In this document: in pieces, positions 9,992-19,313 of the stretch
How positions within the stretch are numbered: position 1 is the first letter of the stretch
Layout of the letters: each line of letters begins with the position of its first letter
DNA from: Thiobacillus sp.
Lineage (GTDB): Bacteria; Pseudomonadota; Gammaproteobacteria; Burkholderiales; Thiobacillaceae
DNA length: 64,000 nt
Assembly: GCA_011391285.1 (NCBI GenBank)
Contig: JAABQU010000111.1
Location: 88,984-152,983, forward strand
Direction: 5' to 3'
The notes under the pieces: generated by a model
Told to the model about the DNA's origin: nothing
The model's database searches: none
What the model saw: only the letters and a program-made list of their open reading frames with translations
Made by a program: the position numbers and the translations under genes

Positions 9992-10194
9992 GAATCGCCC
10001 CGCAAAAAGGCACCTGTCGGCAAGCCCGGGAGAGAGGTCGGACACACCGCCGGCGTCAGGTACAGCTTTTCCGCAAGATCCGCGACCGCCAACCCGGACC
10101 ATGGGATGGATGGCCGGTCCGGCAAGCCTGACGCCGCTACTTGTGGCTTAAGCGTCGATGCGGATGGTGTTGACGTCGTATTGGATAAAAGCAT
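9988..10194 (-). CDS. Possible 68-residue leader ORF overlapping ccoI
   Basis: An open frame of 68 codons with an AGGAAG just before its ATG. Its stop overlaps the GTG start of ccoI as GTGA, the same 4-base junction used by real gene pairs in this window. I do not recognise the protein; it is rich in Pro, Leu, Ala and Ser and has no clear signal or membrane segment. It may be a translated leader that couples expression to ccoI, or chance. The DNA inside it can also fold (see 10051-10136). Confidence 0.22.
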   Translation of the reverse strand: MLLSNTTSTPSASTLKPQVAASGLPDRPSIPWSGLAVADLAEKLYLTPAVCPTSLPGLPTGAFLRGDS

Positions 10195-10404
10195 TCTTCC
10201 TACTGCAATGTCCCGGCTTGAATTGCGTCACGATGGGGTTCACCCGGCGCCAAACCGCAAAACGGCATTATACGAAGCGAGACACGTAAAGCCCTGCGCT
10301 TCCCGATGACCGTGTCGATTGTTCAATAGCAGTATTGAAGATGTGCTTATCATAATATGACCCGGCTGCCGGATGCAAGCTGGCCAATCCGCTACCATTC
10401 AGGC
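9992..10404. other. 413-bp gap between ccoI and aat
   Basis: This gap holds no convincing known gene. It contains the possible 68-codon frame overlapping ccoI, a fold-back element at 10051-10136, and minus-strand promoter-like hexamers: a TATAAT at 10267-10272, and further out TTGCAT/TATGAT with an 18-base spacer near 10349-10379. I find no convincing FNR box, although cbb3 genes are often under FNR-type control. Confidence 0.5.
10051..10136 (-). promoter_or_regulatory. Structured RNA-like element upstream of ccoI
   Basis: A perfect 10-bp pairing joins CGGCGTCAGG (10051-10060) with CCTGACGCCG (10127-10136). Nested inside is a 7-bp hairpin, CCGGACC (10094-10100) with GGTCCGG (10116-10122). 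If transcribed towards ccoI it lies in the leader about 60 bases before the start codon. It does not match a riboswitch class I recognise. Confidence 0.3.
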
Positions 10405-11091
10405 ATGAATGAGCACGCGCATAACGCCTCTTTCTTTCCCCCGGTCGAAAAGGCACTTGCCGACCCCAATGGCCTGCTGGCGATGGGAGGTGATCTGTCG
10501 CTCGAATGTCTGCTGGATGCCTATCGCCACGGCATCTTTCCCTGGTTCAATCCAGGCGAACCCATCCTGTGGTGGAGTCCCGACCCGCGCATGGTGCTGG
10601 TGCCGGGCGAAATCCGCGTCACCCGTTCGCTCGCCAAGCGCATCCGCAACGCCGGCTTCGATGTGCGCGTCGACACCGCGTTTGTCGACGTCATGCGTGC
10701 CTGCGCCGAGCCGCGAGCGGATGCGGGCGGCACCTGGATTTCCCCCGCCATGGTTGCGGCCTACACGCGCCTGCTCGATGCGGGCTACGCCCATTCGGTC
10801 GAAACCTGGAGGGAGGGCAAACTGGTCGGTGGACTCTACGGCGTGGCGATTGGCCGCATGTTCTATGGCGAGTCGATGTTCAGCCGCGAACCCGACGCCT
10901 CCAAGGTGGCGCTGGTGCGGCTGGCGCGGCAGTTGCAGCAGTGGGGGTTCGGCCTGATCGACTGTCAGATGGAGACCGCACACCTCGCCAGCCTGGGTGC
11001 GCGAACCCTGCCGCGTACCGCATTCAAGGAAAGACTGACGGAATTGGTAAAATTGCCACATCGGCCCGGCCCCTGGACGTTTGACCTCTGA
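10405..11091 (+). CDS. aat: Leucyl/phenylalanyl-tRNA-protein transferase
   Basis: A 228-residue protein with family blocks FPPVEKAL, GLLAMGGDLS, YRHGIFPWF and ILWWSPDPRMVL. It attaches Leu or Phe to proteins with N-terminal Arg or Lys, marking them for ClpAP through ClpS. I start at the ATG at 10405 rather than 10357 because homologues begin shortly before the FPPV block. It is followed 3 bases later by bpt, which adds Leu to other N-terminal residues, so both arms of the bacterial N-degron pathway are together. Confidence 0.95.
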   Translation: MNEHAHNASFFPPVEKALADPNGLLAMGGDLSLECLLDAYRHGIFPWFNPGEPILWWSPDPRMVLVPGEIRVTRSLAKRIRNAGFDVRVDTAFVDVMRACAEPRADAGGTWISPAMVAAYTRLLDAGYAHSVETWREGKLVGGLYGVAIGRMFYGESMFSREPDASKVALVRLARQLQQWGFGLIDCQMETAHLASLGARTLPRTAFKERLTELVKLPHRPGPWTFDL

Positions 11092-11094
11092 TCA

Positions 11095-11817
11095 ATGCAC
11101 CCGACTGAACCTCCTTTCCAGCGTATCCAGTTTTATCTGACCGCGCATTACGACTGCAGCTACCTGCCGGGTCAGCAGGCGCGTTCGCAGGTCGCCACCC
11201 CCACCCATCTGATCGATGGCGATGCCTACAGTGCGCTGATTCGCATCGGGTTTCGCCGCAGCGGCCAGTTCACCTATCGTCCGCACTGCGAGCAATGCCA
11301 CGCCTGCGTGCCGGTGCGGGTCGAAGCCGCCCGCTTCGTCCCGAACCGCACCCAGCGCCGCTGCCTCAAGCGCAACCAGCATTTGACCGCGCGTTTTCTG
11401 CCGCTGGATTTCAAGGAATCGCATTACGAGCTGTATCGAAGCTACCTCGGCAGCCGTCATGCCGGTGGCGGCATGGACCGCGACGGTCCCGACCAGTACA
11501 CCCAGTTTTTGTTGTCGTCCAACGTCGACAGCGTGCTGGTCGAATTCCGCGACGGCAATGAAATCGTGATGATCTCGGTCATCGACCAGGTCGATGACGG
11601 GATTTCCGCCGTGTATACATTCTTCGATCCCGCACGCGACAAGGACAGCCTCGGCGTCTACGGCGTGCTGTGGCAGATCGAACTGGCGAAGCGGCTGGAA
11701 CTGCCTTATCTCTACCTCGGCTACTGGATCGCCGAAAGCCGCAAGATGGCCTACAAGAAGCAGTACCCGCCGCTGGAAGGGCTGGTCGACGGCCAGTGGC
11801 AGGTGCTCGTCGCATGA
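11095..11817 (+). CDS. bpt: Aspartate/glutamate leucyltransferase (Bpt)
   Basis: A 240-residue protein of the arginyl-tRNA-protein transferase family. It has the N-terminal Cys cluster region ([13 protein letters not shown]), the [10 protein letters not shown] block and the C-terminal [21 protein letters not shown] stretch. In Proteobacteria this enzyme transfers Leu to N-terminal Asp and Glu. It lies directly after aat and overlaps the next gene as ATGA, so the three are likely one operon. Confidence 0.94.
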   Translation: MHPTEPPFQRIQFYLTAHYDCSYLPGQQARSQVATPTHLIDGDAYSALIRIGFRRSGQFTYRPHCEQCHACVPVRVEAARFVPNRTQRRCLKRNQHLTARFLPLDFKESHYELYRSYLGSRHAGGGMDRDGPDQYTQFLLSSNVDSVLVEFRDGNEIVMISVIDQVDDGISAVYTFFDPARDKDSLGVYGVLWQIELAKRLELPYLYLGYWIAESRKMAYKKQYPPLEGLVDGQWQVLVA

Positions 11818-12671
11818 AGCTGTGGGCGCTTGTCGCCGTGCTGGCAACGCTGCAGGGCTGTGCGCTGACCGTGAGCCACCCGCGCGCGCTGAAGCCGCTT
11901 GAAAACTTTGTTCCCCTGGCAAGCGACACGCGGGTGTGGGTCGAGCCGGGGTTTGAAGCCTACGGCGCGCGCGTTGCTGAGGCACTGCCGGATGCCATCG
12001 CACAGGTCGAGGCGGCGCATTACCTGCCCTTCGTCCGCCCGCCGCGCGTTCACGTGTGCGGCAGCGAGGCCTGTTTCAGGCGTTATGTGCTGACGCCGAA
12101 ACTGTCGGCCGCGGTCATCCCCGACAACCGCCTCATCTTGTCGCCCAATCTCGACGGCCGCGAAAAGCGTCGCCTGCCCGTCCTGCTGACGCACGAACTC
12201 GCGCACCTGCATCTGGGCCAGCGCATCGGCCACTATCACAGCACCCTGCCGGTCTGGTTCCATGAAGGCTGGGCCTCGCTGACGGCCGATGGCGGCGGCG
12301 CCGAATACGCGACCGATGCCCAGGCCTACGCGGCCATCCGTGCCGGCCGGCGGGTCAATCTCGGCGCACACGACACGCCCGACAAACGCCACCGTGCGGA
12401 CGCATCCGGACTCAGCATCCACGAGTTCTACCGTCAGTCCATGTTGCTGGTCGGCTGGCTGCGTGCGCAGGACGAAGCGCGTTTCCGCGAACTGGTCCTG
12501 GCGGTACAGGCCGATGCCGATTTCGAGCTGGCCTTCTGGAATCTCTACGGCCAGGCGCCGGCCACCCGCCTGGGCGGATTTTTCGAAGGCGCGCTGAGCG
12601 AAACGACCGCATCCAACGATAATCAGGCGGTCCAGGCCGCACCCGAAAAACCCGAAACCACCTCACCATGA
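11814..12671 (+). CDS. Putative lipoprotein zinc metallopeptidase
   Basis: A 285-residue protein starting with a lipoprotein signal (LATLQGC, Cys16). The middle carries [13 protein letters not shown], an HExxH zinc site, followed by [13 protein letters not shown], which supplies the third ligand region (Glu), the pattern of gluzincin-type peptidases. It would sit at the cell envelope. Both ends overlap neighbours (bpt, thyA) as ATGA. No named family is evident, and the substrate is unknown. Confidence 0.75.
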   Translation: MKLWALVAVLATLQGCALTVSHPRALKPLENFVPLASDTRVWVEPGFEAYGARVAEALPDAIAQVEAAHYLPFVRPPRVHVCGSEACFRRYVLTPKLSAAVIPDNRLILSPNLDGREKRRLPVLLTHELAHLHLGQRIGHYHSTLPVWFHEGWASLTADGGGAEYATDAQAYAAIRAGRRVNLGAHDTPDKRHRADASGLSIHEFYRQSMLLVGWLRAQDEARFRELVLAVQADADFELAFWNLYGQAPATRLGGFFEGALSETTASNDNQAVQAAPEKPETTSP

Positions 12672-13462
12672 AACCCTATCTCGACCTGATGCGCCACGTG
12701 CTCGAGCACGGCACCCGAAAAGACGACCGCACCGGAACCGGCACGCTGTCGGTATTCGGCTGGCAGATGCGCTACAACCTCGCCGAAGGCTTTCCGCTCG
12801 TCACCACCAAGAAATGCCATCTGCGCTCGATCATCCACGAACTGCTTTGGTTCTTGCAGGGCGACACCAACATCAAATACCTGAAGGAAAACGGCGTCTC
12901 GATCTGGGACGAATGGGCCGATGAGAACGGCAACCTTGGCCCGGTCTACGGCCACCAGTGGCGCAGCTGGCCGAAGCCCGACGGCGGCACCATCGACCAG
13001 ATCAGCGAAGTGGTGAAGACGCTCAAGACCAATCCCGATTCGCGCCGCATCATCGTCTCGGCCTGGAACGTGGCGGATCTGGACAAGATGGCGCTGGCGC
13101 CGTGCCACGCCTTCTTCCAGTTCTACGTCGCCGACGGCAAGCTCTCCTGCCAGCTCTACCAGCGCAGCGCCGATATCTTCCTCGGTGTGCCGTTCAACAT
13201 CGCAAGCTATGCCCTGCTGACGCTGATGATGGCGCAGGTGACGGGCCTCAAGCCCGGCGACTTCGTTCACACCCTGGGCGATGCGCACCTGTATCTGAAC
13301 CACCTCGACCAGACGCGGGAGCAGCTCTCCCGCGAGCCGCGCCCGCTGCCGACCATGACTTTGAACCCGGACGTGAAAGACATTTTCGGGTTCCGCTTCG
13401 AGGACTTCACCTTGAGCGGCTACGACCCGCACCCGGCAATCAAGGCGCCGGTGGCGGTATGA
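12668..13462 (+). CDS. thyA: Thymidylate synthase
   Basis: A 264-residue protein, exactly the length of the E. coli enzyme. The catalytic Cys146 is in [23 protein letters not shown] and [17 protein letters not shown] are also present. It methylates dUMP to dTMP using methylene-tetrahydrofolate and yields dihydrofolate, which the next gene (folA) reduces. It overlaps both neighbours as ATGA. Confidence 0.97.
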   Translation: MKPYLDLMRHVLEHGTRKDDRTGTGTLSVFGWQMRYNLAEGFPLVTTKKCHLRSIIHELLWFLQGDTNIKYLKENGVSIWDEWADENGNLGPVYGHQWRSWPKPDGGTIDQISEVVKTLKTNPDSRRIIVSAWNVADLDKMALAPCHAFFQFYVADGKLSCQLYQRSADIFLGVPFNIASYALLTLMMAQVTGLKPGDFVHTLGDAHLYLNHLDQTREQLSREPRPLPTMTLNPDVKDIFGFRFEDFTLSGYDPHPAIKAPVAV

Positions 13463-13962
13463 GCACGGCGAACAGACCCCGCATCAGCGTCATCGCCGCG
13501 CTCGCCAAAAACCGCATCATCGGCATCGAAAACCGCCTGCCATGGCGGCTGCCGGAAGACCTTGCCCACTTCAAGGCGCTCACCCTCAACCACCCCATCC
13601 TCATGGGACGCAAGACCTTCGAATCGCTTGGCCGCCCGCTGCCCGGACGCACCAACATCGTCATCACCCGCAACGCCCATTACAAGCCGGACGGCTGCCT
13701 CGTCGCTGATTCGATTCCCGCGGCAATTGCCCTGTGTGCAGACGTCGACGAAGTCTTCTTCATCGGCGGCGCCGAGCTCTACGCCCAGGCCATCCCGCTG
13801 GCCGACCGCCTGTATCTGACCGAAGTCGACATCGAAGCCGATGGGGATGCCTGGTTCCCGGACTACGACCGCAGCGCATTCAGGGAAGTCTCGCGCCAGC
13901 CGCACACAGGCGAGAAGGGCGATGCGCTGAGGTTTGACTTTGTGGTGTACGAGCGAGGGTAA
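13459..13962 (+). CDS. folA: Dihydrofolate reductase
   Basis: A 167-residue protein with [21 protein letters not shown] (acidic active-site residue Asp34), [15 protein letters not shown] and [12 protein letters not shown]. It reduces dihydrofolate with NADPH. It starts inside the thyA stop (ATGA), matching its role in recycling the folate made by ThyA. Confidence 0.96.
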   Translation: MSTANRPRISVIAALAKNRIIGIENRLPWRLPEDLAHFKALTLNHPILMGRKTFESLGRPLPGRTNIVITRNAHYKPDGCLVADSIPAAIALCADVDEVFFIGGAELYAQAIPLADRLYLTEVDIEADGDAWFPDYDRSAFREVSRQPHTGEKGDALRFDFVVYERG

Positions 13963-14038
13963 GCGGCAGGGGTGTACCCTTCACTTCTATCAACCCGTGC
14001 CGCTATTTGACAGACACGATCGTGAAGGGAGACAAGCC

Positions 14039-14281
14039 ATGTCAGATATGAGTCCGCTTGAAGAACAGTTTCCTCGCCTGGTGCCGGAGATTCTGGCTGT
14101 CTGGGGAACGCCCACGTGCTTTGAGCAACTGCAGGATTTGCTGGTGGACACCCGGGGCGGCCGCCATGGTTTTCCGGCAGACGTGTATTCCGATTTGTCG
14201 CTGTTGCTGACGCTTGTTCCCAGGCCCAAGGGTCCTTACGACATCTGGGGTGAAGCACCGGATGCGGATAAAAAATCGTGA
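14039..14281 (+). CDS. Small hypothetical protein
   Basis: An 80-residue protein with a good Shine-Dalgarno (AAGGGAGA) 6-8 bases before the ATG. It is acidic, contains WGTPTCFEQLQDLLVD and VYSDLSLLLTLVPRPKGP, and ends PDADKKS. There is no signal or membrane segment, and I do not recognise the family. The frame is open from 13934, inside folA, but the RBS supports the start used here. Confidence 0.65.
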   Translation: MSDMSPLEEQFPRLVPEILAVWGTPTCFEQLQDLLVDTRGGRHGFPADVYSDLSLLLTLVPRPKGPYDIWGEAPDADKKS

Positions 14282-14388
14282 AGGATTGACGATTGAATCG
14301 ACAGGTCGAAGCGTGATTTTTTGGAAAGGTGAAGAAAAAAGAGAATGGAAGCTAAAGACAGCACCGCAAGCGTGAAACGGGATGCAGC

Positions 14389-14727
14389 ATGAGCGGTTTG
14401 CCCAAATGCCCCCAGTGCGGTTCGGAATACGCGTATGAAGACGGTGCGATGTATGTGTGCCCGGAATGTGCGCACGAATGGTCCAAGGATGCGGCAGCGA
14501 GTGCGGAGGAAGCACGGCTCGTGCGCGACTCCAACGGCAATGTGCTGCAGGACGGCGACACGGTCACGGTGATCAAGGACCTGAAGGTGAAGGGCGCGTC
14601 GCTGGTCGTCAAGGTAGGGACCAAGGTCAAGAATATCCGCCTCGTCGAAGGCGATCATGACATCGACTGCAAGATCGATGGCATCGGTGCCATGCAGCTG
14701 AAATCGGAATTTGTCAGGAAAGCATAG
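14389..14727 (+). CDS. PhnA/YjdM-like zinc-ribbon protein
   Basis: A 112-residue protein with an N-terminal zinc ribbon (CPQCG and CPECAHEW) and the conserved [20 protein letters not shown] and [20 protein letters not shown] segments of the PhnA/YjdM family. Despite its old phosphonate name, the family's role is not settled. It ends just before a strong terminator. Confidence 0.92.
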   Translation: MSGLPKCPQCGSEYAYEDGAMYVCPECAHEWSKDAAASAEEARLVRDSNGNVLQDGDTVTVIKDLKVKGASLVVKVGTKVKNIRLVEGDHDIDCKIDGIGAMQLKSEFVRKA

Positions 14728-14757
14728 GGCGTTCGGCTTCCGGCTGGATCATCCATC

Positions 14758-14786
14758 AAACGGGGCCGCTGCCCCGTTTTGCTTTT
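14758..14786 (+). terminator. Rho-independent terminator after the PhnA-like gene
   Basis: The arms AACGGGGC and GCCCCGTT flank a CGCT loop and are followed by TTGCTTTTG. It separates the PhnA-like gene from the aminotransferase. Confidence 0.75.
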
Positions 14787-14839
14787 GTGTGAGCTACGCT
14801 GAATAAGCGTAGGCACGACATGGGTAAAAAGGGAGAGGG

Positions 14840-15844
14840 ATGAGCATCATTTCCGAAAAAGGCGGCGGCAGCTTTCATGGCATCAAGCTCTTGCTGTGCG
14901 AGAACCCGCTGCCGCCGATCGACGAGGCGATCGCGGCCGCTCAGGCCGAAGCGGCGTACAGCAACTACTACACCGAACCCTATTCGGCGCCGCTGCGCCA
15001 GATGCTCAGCGAGCAGCTCGGTGTGGCAGAGCGGCTCGTTCACATCAACGCCGGATCGGAACTGATCCTGCGCCAGTTGTTCGACCGCTTCGGCCAGCAG
15101 GTCCATTTGCTGACGCCGACCTACGTGCTGTTTCCCGAGATCGCGCAGCGCTATACGGAAACGCGGCTGCCACCAGACAAGGACTTTGCCTTCGACCTGG
15201 GCGAACTGGTGATTCCGCAGGGCACCACGCTGGTGGTCATCGTCAACCCCAACAATCCCAACGGCGGCATTTTCGACATGGCACCGCTGCCGGACCTGCT
15301 GCGCCGTCATCCGCAGACGCGCTTCCTGGTCGACGAGGCCTTCATCGGCCTGGCGGGTCAGTCGGTGGCGCATCTCGTGCCGGAGCATCCCAACCTGCTG
15401 GTGACCCGCACGCTGTCGAAGGCGCACAGCCTGGCGGGCTTTCGCATCGGCTACGGCATCTTTCCGGAAGCCATCGCCGACGATCTGAACGGCCACAACG
15501 ACGCCTATCCGCTCGCCCGCCCCAGCCAGGCGGCGGCGATTGCCACGCTGCAGCACGAAGACCAGATCCATGCCCGTGCTACGCAGCTGCATGACTGGAC
15601 CGTGGCGCTCGCGGCGGAACTGCGCGCATTGGGCATTCGCACCTTTCCGACCCACACCTATTTTTTCCTCGCCGACCTGGCGCCGCACAACGCGGCGGAG
15701 ATCGCCGAGCAGTTGCGCAGCCGCGATATTCTGATCAAGCCCCTGAACGATCCGGCGCTCGGCCCGGGCTTCATGCGCATCACCACGGCGCTGCCGGAAG
15801 ACAACCGGCGCTTTGTCGATGCGCTGCGCGCATTAATCACTTGA
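14840..15844 (+). CDS. HisC-like PLP-dependent aminotransferase
   Basis: A 334-residue fold-type I aminotransferase. It shows NPNNPNGG (cofactor/substrate region, near 136-143), FLVDEAFIGL with Asp165, and TRTLSKAHSLAGFRIGYG with the PLP Lys194. Sequence style matches histidinol-phosphate aminotransferases, but it stands alone, outside any his operon, so it could be a second HisC or an enzyme for another amino acid such as an aromatic one. The ATG has a GGGAGAGGG stretch just upstream. Confidence 0.82.
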   Translation: MSIISEKGGGSFHGIKLLLCENPLPPIDEAIAAAQAEAAYSNYYTEPYSAPLRQMLSEQLGVAERLVHINAGSELILRQLFDRFGQQVHLLTPTYVLFPEIAQRYTETRLPPDKDFAFDLGELVIPQGTTLVVIVNPNNPNGGIFDMAPLPDLLRRHPQTRFLVDEAFIGLAGQSVAHLVPEHPNLLVTRTLSKAHSLAGFRIGYGIFPEAIADDLNGHNDAYPLARPSQAAAIATLQHEDQIHARATQLHDWTVALAAELRALGIRTFPTHTYFFLADLAPHNAAEIAEQLRSRDILIKPLNDPALGPGFMRITTALPEDNRRFVDALRALIT

Positions 15845-15858
15845 AAAGGAGCTCCATC

Positions 15859-16317
15859 ATGTACTCGAAGATTCTGGTGGCGGTGGACGACAGCGAGACG
15901 TCCCGGCATGCGTTGCAACAGGCGATTGAGCTGGCCAAAAAGCTGTCGGCCAGCGTGCGCATGGTTCATGTGCTGGACATGAGCTGGCTGCCGATCGGCC
16001 CGGAGGTGGCGATCGATACTGAGGCGATGAGTGCGGCACGGCGTGGGGTGGGGGAAAACACAATCGCTGCAGCGCGCGATGCCGCCAAGGCGGCCGGGTT
16101 CGAGGCAGAAGCCGTGCTGATCGAAACCGAAACCCCGATGCAGCAGGTTGCAGAGACCCTTGTCAAAGAAACCGCGCGTTGGCGCGCGGACCTGGTGGTG
16201 ATGGGCACCCATGGCCGCCGCGGCTTCCAGCAGCTGATGCTCGGCAGCGTGGCGGAACAGACGGTCAGGCGTTCATCCGGGCCGGTTCTGCTGATCCCCG
16301 CACGCAAGGGGGCGTGA
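15859..16317 (+). CDS. Universal stress protein, UspA family
   Basis: A 152-residue single-domain UspA protein: MYSKILVAVDDSE at the start and the ATP-binding G-x2-G-x9-GS motif in GTHGRRGFQQLMLGS. An AAAAGGAG Shine-Dalgarno precedes the ATG at 15859 at good spacing, so I use this rather than the upstream start at 15841. Such proteins respond to stress or starvation. It ends before a bidirectional terminator. Confidence 0.93.
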   Translation: MYSKILVAVDDSETSRHALQQAIELAKKLSASVRMVHVLDMSWLPIGPEVAIDTEAMSAARRGVGENTIAAARDAAKAAGFEAEAVLIETETPMQQVAETLVKETARWRADLVVMGTHGRRGFQQLMLGSVAEQTVRRSSGPVLLIPARKGA

Positions 16318-16382
16318 TCCGGATGATGGGATGCCGCACGTCGCCCTCGGGATAAGGTCCCGTTCGATTGTCAGTCTTGAGC

Positions 16383-16416
16383 AAATAAAAACGGGGCCGC
16401 AGCCCCGTTTTTATTT
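16383..16416. terminator. Bidirectional terminator between uspA and fccB
   Basis: A long perfect palindrome (AAATAAAAACGGGGC, CGCA loop, GCCCCGTTTTTATTT) with an A-run before and a T-run after, so it works on both strands. It lies between convergent genes. Confidence 0.85.
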
Positions 16417-16431
16417 GGCGCAACAAGCCGA

Positions 16432-17691
16432 TCAATCGAGCGCGTTGGCCCAGATGTTCTTCGCCCACGATTCGTTGTAGGCAAAGACGAGTTCGCTACC
16501 CTTGGGGGTTGCGCCGCCCTCGGGCTGGCTGACGTAGCCCTTGCCGGCCTCGAAGCGGTACACGTTGGCGACGTAGCCGGACGTGGTGCCGGAGGTGGCC
16601 GAATAGCAGGTGTTGGCGATCACCGGGACGGGGTCCGGCTGACGCCCTGCCAGCAGTTCGACGATGGCCGCGGCACACACCTTGGCGTGGTTGGTCGCCA
16701 TGTGGCCGGACTTCGGCAGCGGGGCCAGGATCGAGTCGCCGATGATGTGGACGTTGGGCACCGTGGTCGACTCGAAGGTGGCGAGATTGACCGTACACCA
16801 GTTGCCGGCGCTGTCGTTACGCACCCCGGCCTGGGCGCAGACTTCGCCTGCACGCTGTTTCGGCACAACGTTCAGCACGTCGCCCTTGACGTCGTCGAAC
16901 TCGGTGGTGACGGTCATCTTGTTGCCGTCCACTGCGATCGGGGCATTGTTCGGCCGGTAATCGATCATGCCCGCATACAAGGTGTTCCAGGCGTCGGTGA
17001 ACAGCGGTTTCTTGGACACCACGTCCGGGTTGCCGTCGAGCAGGATGATCTTGGACTTGGGCTTGGCCTGCTTGAAGTAGTTGGCGACCAGGCAGGCGCG
17101 CTCGTAAGGGCCGGGCGGGCAGCGGTAAGGCGCGGCCGGAACCGACATGACGAAGGTTCCGCCATCGGGCATGGCTTCGAGTTGCTTGCGCAGCAGCGCA
17201 GTCTGCGGGCCAGCTTTCCAGGCGTGGACGACCTTGCCGGCAGCCTCCGCTTCCTTGAAGCCCTTCACAGTGTCGGTGAGGATCTCGATGCCGGGGGCGA
17301 GCACCAGACGGTCATAGCTGATGGTGGCGCCGCCACGGGTCTTCACGGTGCGCTTGGCGGCGTCGACGGCGACGACGTAATCCTTCACCATCTTGATGCC
17401 GTGCTTGGGCAGGTTGTCGTAGCTGTGGGTGATGTCGTCCATGGTGCGCAGGCCGCCCAGCACCCAGTTGGAAAACGGGCAGGACACGAACTTGTCGTTC
17501 GGCTCGATCAGGGTGACATCAATGTTGGGGCCCCACTGGCGCAGGTACTTGGCGCAGGTGGCGCCGCCGAAGCCGGCACCGACCACGACGACATGGGGAC
17601 GGGCTGCGGAGGTGGTGGTGGCGCAGCCGGTGAGCGCTGCGGCTGCACCCGCTCCGGTAACTTTCAGAAAATCGCGACGATTCAGGGTCAT
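16432..17691 (-). CDS. fccB: Sulfide dehydrogenase (flavocytochrome c) flavoprotein subunit
   Basis: A 419-residue protein with a Tat signal (NRRDFLKVTG) for folded export. FAD site VVGAGFGG is at 37-43. Cys71, in FVSCPFSNWVLGG, fits the residue that covalently holds FAD in this family. Cys191 (YRCPPGPYE) and Cys362 (ANTCYSATSG) match the redox-active disulfide. It oxidises sulfide in the periplasm and passes electrons to the haem subunit encoded just upstream. Membership of FccB rather than Sqr is supported by the Tat signal and the adjacent cytochrome gene. Confidence 0.95.
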   Translation of the reverse strand: MTLNRRDFLKVTGAGAAAALTGCATTTSAARPHVVVVGAGFGGATCAKYLRQWGPNIDVTLIEPNDKFVSCPFSNWVLGGLRTMDDITHSYDNLPKHGIKMVKDYVVAVDAAKRTVKTRGGATISYDRLVLAPGIEILTDTVKGFKEAEAAGKVVHAWKAGPQTALLRKQLEAMPDGGTFVMSVPAAPYRCPPGPYERACLVANYFKQAKPKSKIILLDGNPDVVSKKPLFTDAWNTLYAGMIDYRPNNAPIAVDGNKMTVTTEFDDVKGDVLNVVPKQRAGEVCAQAGVRNDSAGNWCTVNLATFESTTVPNVHIIGDSILAPLPKSGHMATNHAKVCAAAIVELLAGRQPDPVPVIANTCYSATSGTTSGYVANVYRFEAGKGYVSQPEGGATPKGSELVFAYNESWAKNIWANALD

Positions 17692-17712
17692 GTTATTGGT
17701 CTCCGTGAGGGA

Positions 17713-18018
17713 TCACTTCAGGCTTGCGAAGTACGCGCCCATGGCTTCGAACTCGGCATCGGTATAGCCGGATGCGTGGCGCTTCATGATGGTTCCGGGG
17801 CGTGCGCCGGACTTGAAGTCCTTCATGGATTTCACGAAGTAACCCTTTTCCAGGCCTGCCAAGCTGGGGGCGGCGCCCTTGCTGTGGCCACCGGGCCCGT
17901 GGCAGGTCATGCAGGTGGATGAGATGACTTTGGTATGCATATCCGCAGCGCCGGCAATGCCGGAAATGGCGAGGCCGACGAAGCCGGCAAAGGCCAGGGT
18001 GGTCTTCTTGTAAGACAT
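17713..18018 (-). CDS. fccA: Sulfide dehydrogenase cytochrome c subunit
   Basis: A 101-residue c-type cytochrome with a Sec signal (cleavage near AGA-AD), one haem motif CMTCH at 36-40 and the downstream KSGARPGTIMKRHASGY segment with the Met ligand. This small single-haem form partners FccB. A GGAGGAG Shine-Dalgarno precedes the ATG at 18018. It is the first gene of an fccA-fccB unit. Confidence 0.92.
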   Translation of the reverse strand: MSYKKTTLAFAGFVGLAISGIAGAADMHTKVISSTCMTCHGPGGHSKGAAPSLAGLEKGYFVKSMKDFKSGARPGTIMKRHASGYTDAEFEAMGAYFASLK

Positions 18019-18114
18019 AGACTCCTCCAAGGAACGGTGAAACGAAAGCGGAGCCATACTGCCCCGCAAGCCATAGCCTGGGCGGCCCCGCAAGGCCTCC
18101 AGTCCATTGGTACT

Positions 18115-18143
18115 ATGCTGGGCGTGTAGAAAAGACCTGTCAA
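18115..18143 (-). promoter_or_regulatory. Candidate promoter of fccAB
   Basis: On the minus strand a perfect -35 hexamer TTGACA (18138-18143) lies 17 bases from CAGCAT (18115-18120), a weak -10; CATAGT lies 3 bases further on. It is about 100 bases upstream of fccA. The -35 is convincing and the -10 is not. Confidence 0.35.
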
Positions 18144-18209
18144 CAAGCAGGTACTTATATAGCGCGGTTTTCAGGCGTGCAGAATGGGTATTTTTTAGCG
18201 GGGCTTGCT

Positions 18210-19313
18210 TTAGCTGCGCGCGCCCAAGCTGACGGCCAGATTTTTGCTGGTCTGGCGTGCCTGTTCGTCGGTGGCGCGATCCCAGCTTTCGCTGACCCAG
18301 CCGCCCAGATTTTCAAGCGCGATCCGGCCCAGCGCATCGATCCATTGCGGATGCTCGTTGAGTGCGGGGATGTAGTGAAATTCCTTGCCGCCCGCCGCGA
18401 GAAAACTGGCGCGGCCTTCCATCGCCAGCTCTTCCAGGGTTTCCAGGCAGTCTGCGGTGAAGCCGGGAGCGACCACGTCGATGCGGCCCACGCCTTCGCG
18501 GCCCAGCGCTTCAAGCGTCTTGTCGGTGTAGGGCTGCAGCCATTCGGCGCGGCCGAAGCGCGACTGGAAGGTCAGGCGGAACTGCTTGGGCTCCAGCCCG
18601 AGGGCTTCGCTCAGAAGACGCCCGGTCTTGTGACATTCGCAGTGGTAGGGATCGCCCTTGTCCAGGGTGTAGCGCGGTACGCCGTGAAAGCTCATTAGCA
18701 GCACATCGGGGCGGCCGTGCATCTGCCAGTAGTCACGGATGTTGGCGGCCAGCGCGTGGATGTAGGCGGGGTGATCATGGTAGTGCTTGAGCGTGCGCAG
18801 CGCGGGCTGGTTGCGGGTCTTGAGCAGCCAGGCGTAGGCGGCGTCGAACGCGGTGGCGGTGCTGGATGCGGCGTACTGCGGATAGGACGGCAGGACCAGG
18901 ATGCGGTCACAGCCCGCTGCTTTCATGCGCGCCATGGTGTCGGACACCGACGGGTTGCCGTAGCGCATGGCATATTCGACCATCAAGGGACTGGCGATTT
19001 TTTCCCCCAGCCAGCCTTTCAAAAGCTTGGCCTGCTTTTCGGTGTGCACTTTCAGCGGCGAGCCGTCGGTGGTCCAGATCGCGGCGTATTTCGCGGCGGA
19101 CTTTTTCGGCCGCGTGTTAAGGATGATGCCGTTGAGGATCAGCCACCACACGGCGCGCGGAATCTCCACCACGCGCGGGTCGGACAGGAATTCCTTGAGG
19201 TAGGGACGCAGCGCCTTGGCAGTGGGTGCCTCGGGGGTGCCGAGGTTGACCAGCAGGATGCCGGTTTTGGATTGCTGGCCATGATTGTATTCGGGTTCTT
19301 TGAGATAGCTCAT
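18210..19313 (-). CDS. hemH: Ferrochelatase
   Basis: A 367-residue protein with [49 protein letters not shown] (conserved His region) and a C-terminal [12 protein letters not shown] segment with the acidic/His residues of the family. It inserts iron into protoporphyrin IX to make haem, needed for the many cytochromes of this organism. The ATG at 19313 overlaps the hrcA stop by one base. Confidence 0.96.
   Translation of the reverse strand: MSYLKEPEYNHGQQSKTGILLVNLGTPEAPTAKALRPYLKEFLSDPRVVEIPRAVWWLILNGIILNTRPKKSAAKYAAIWTTDGSPLKVHTEKQAKLLKGWLGEKIASPLMVEYAMRYGNPSVSDTMARMKAAGCDRILVLPSYPQYAASSTATAFDAAYAWLLKTRNQPALRTLKHYHDHPAYIHALAANIRDYWQMHGRPDVLLMSFHGVPRYTLDKGDPYHCECHKTGRLLSEALGLEPKQFRLTFQSRFGRAEWLQPYTDKTLEALGREGVGRIDVVAPGFTADCLETLEELAMEGRASFLAAGGKEFHYIPALNEHPQWIDALGRIALENLGGWVSESWDRATDEQARQTSKNLAVSLGARS

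Noticed and set aside
9992..10404. An FNR box upstream of ccoI.
   Set aside because: No TTGAT-N4-ATCAA-like palindrome; the nearest TTGAAC and TTGATT-type fragments are not paired.
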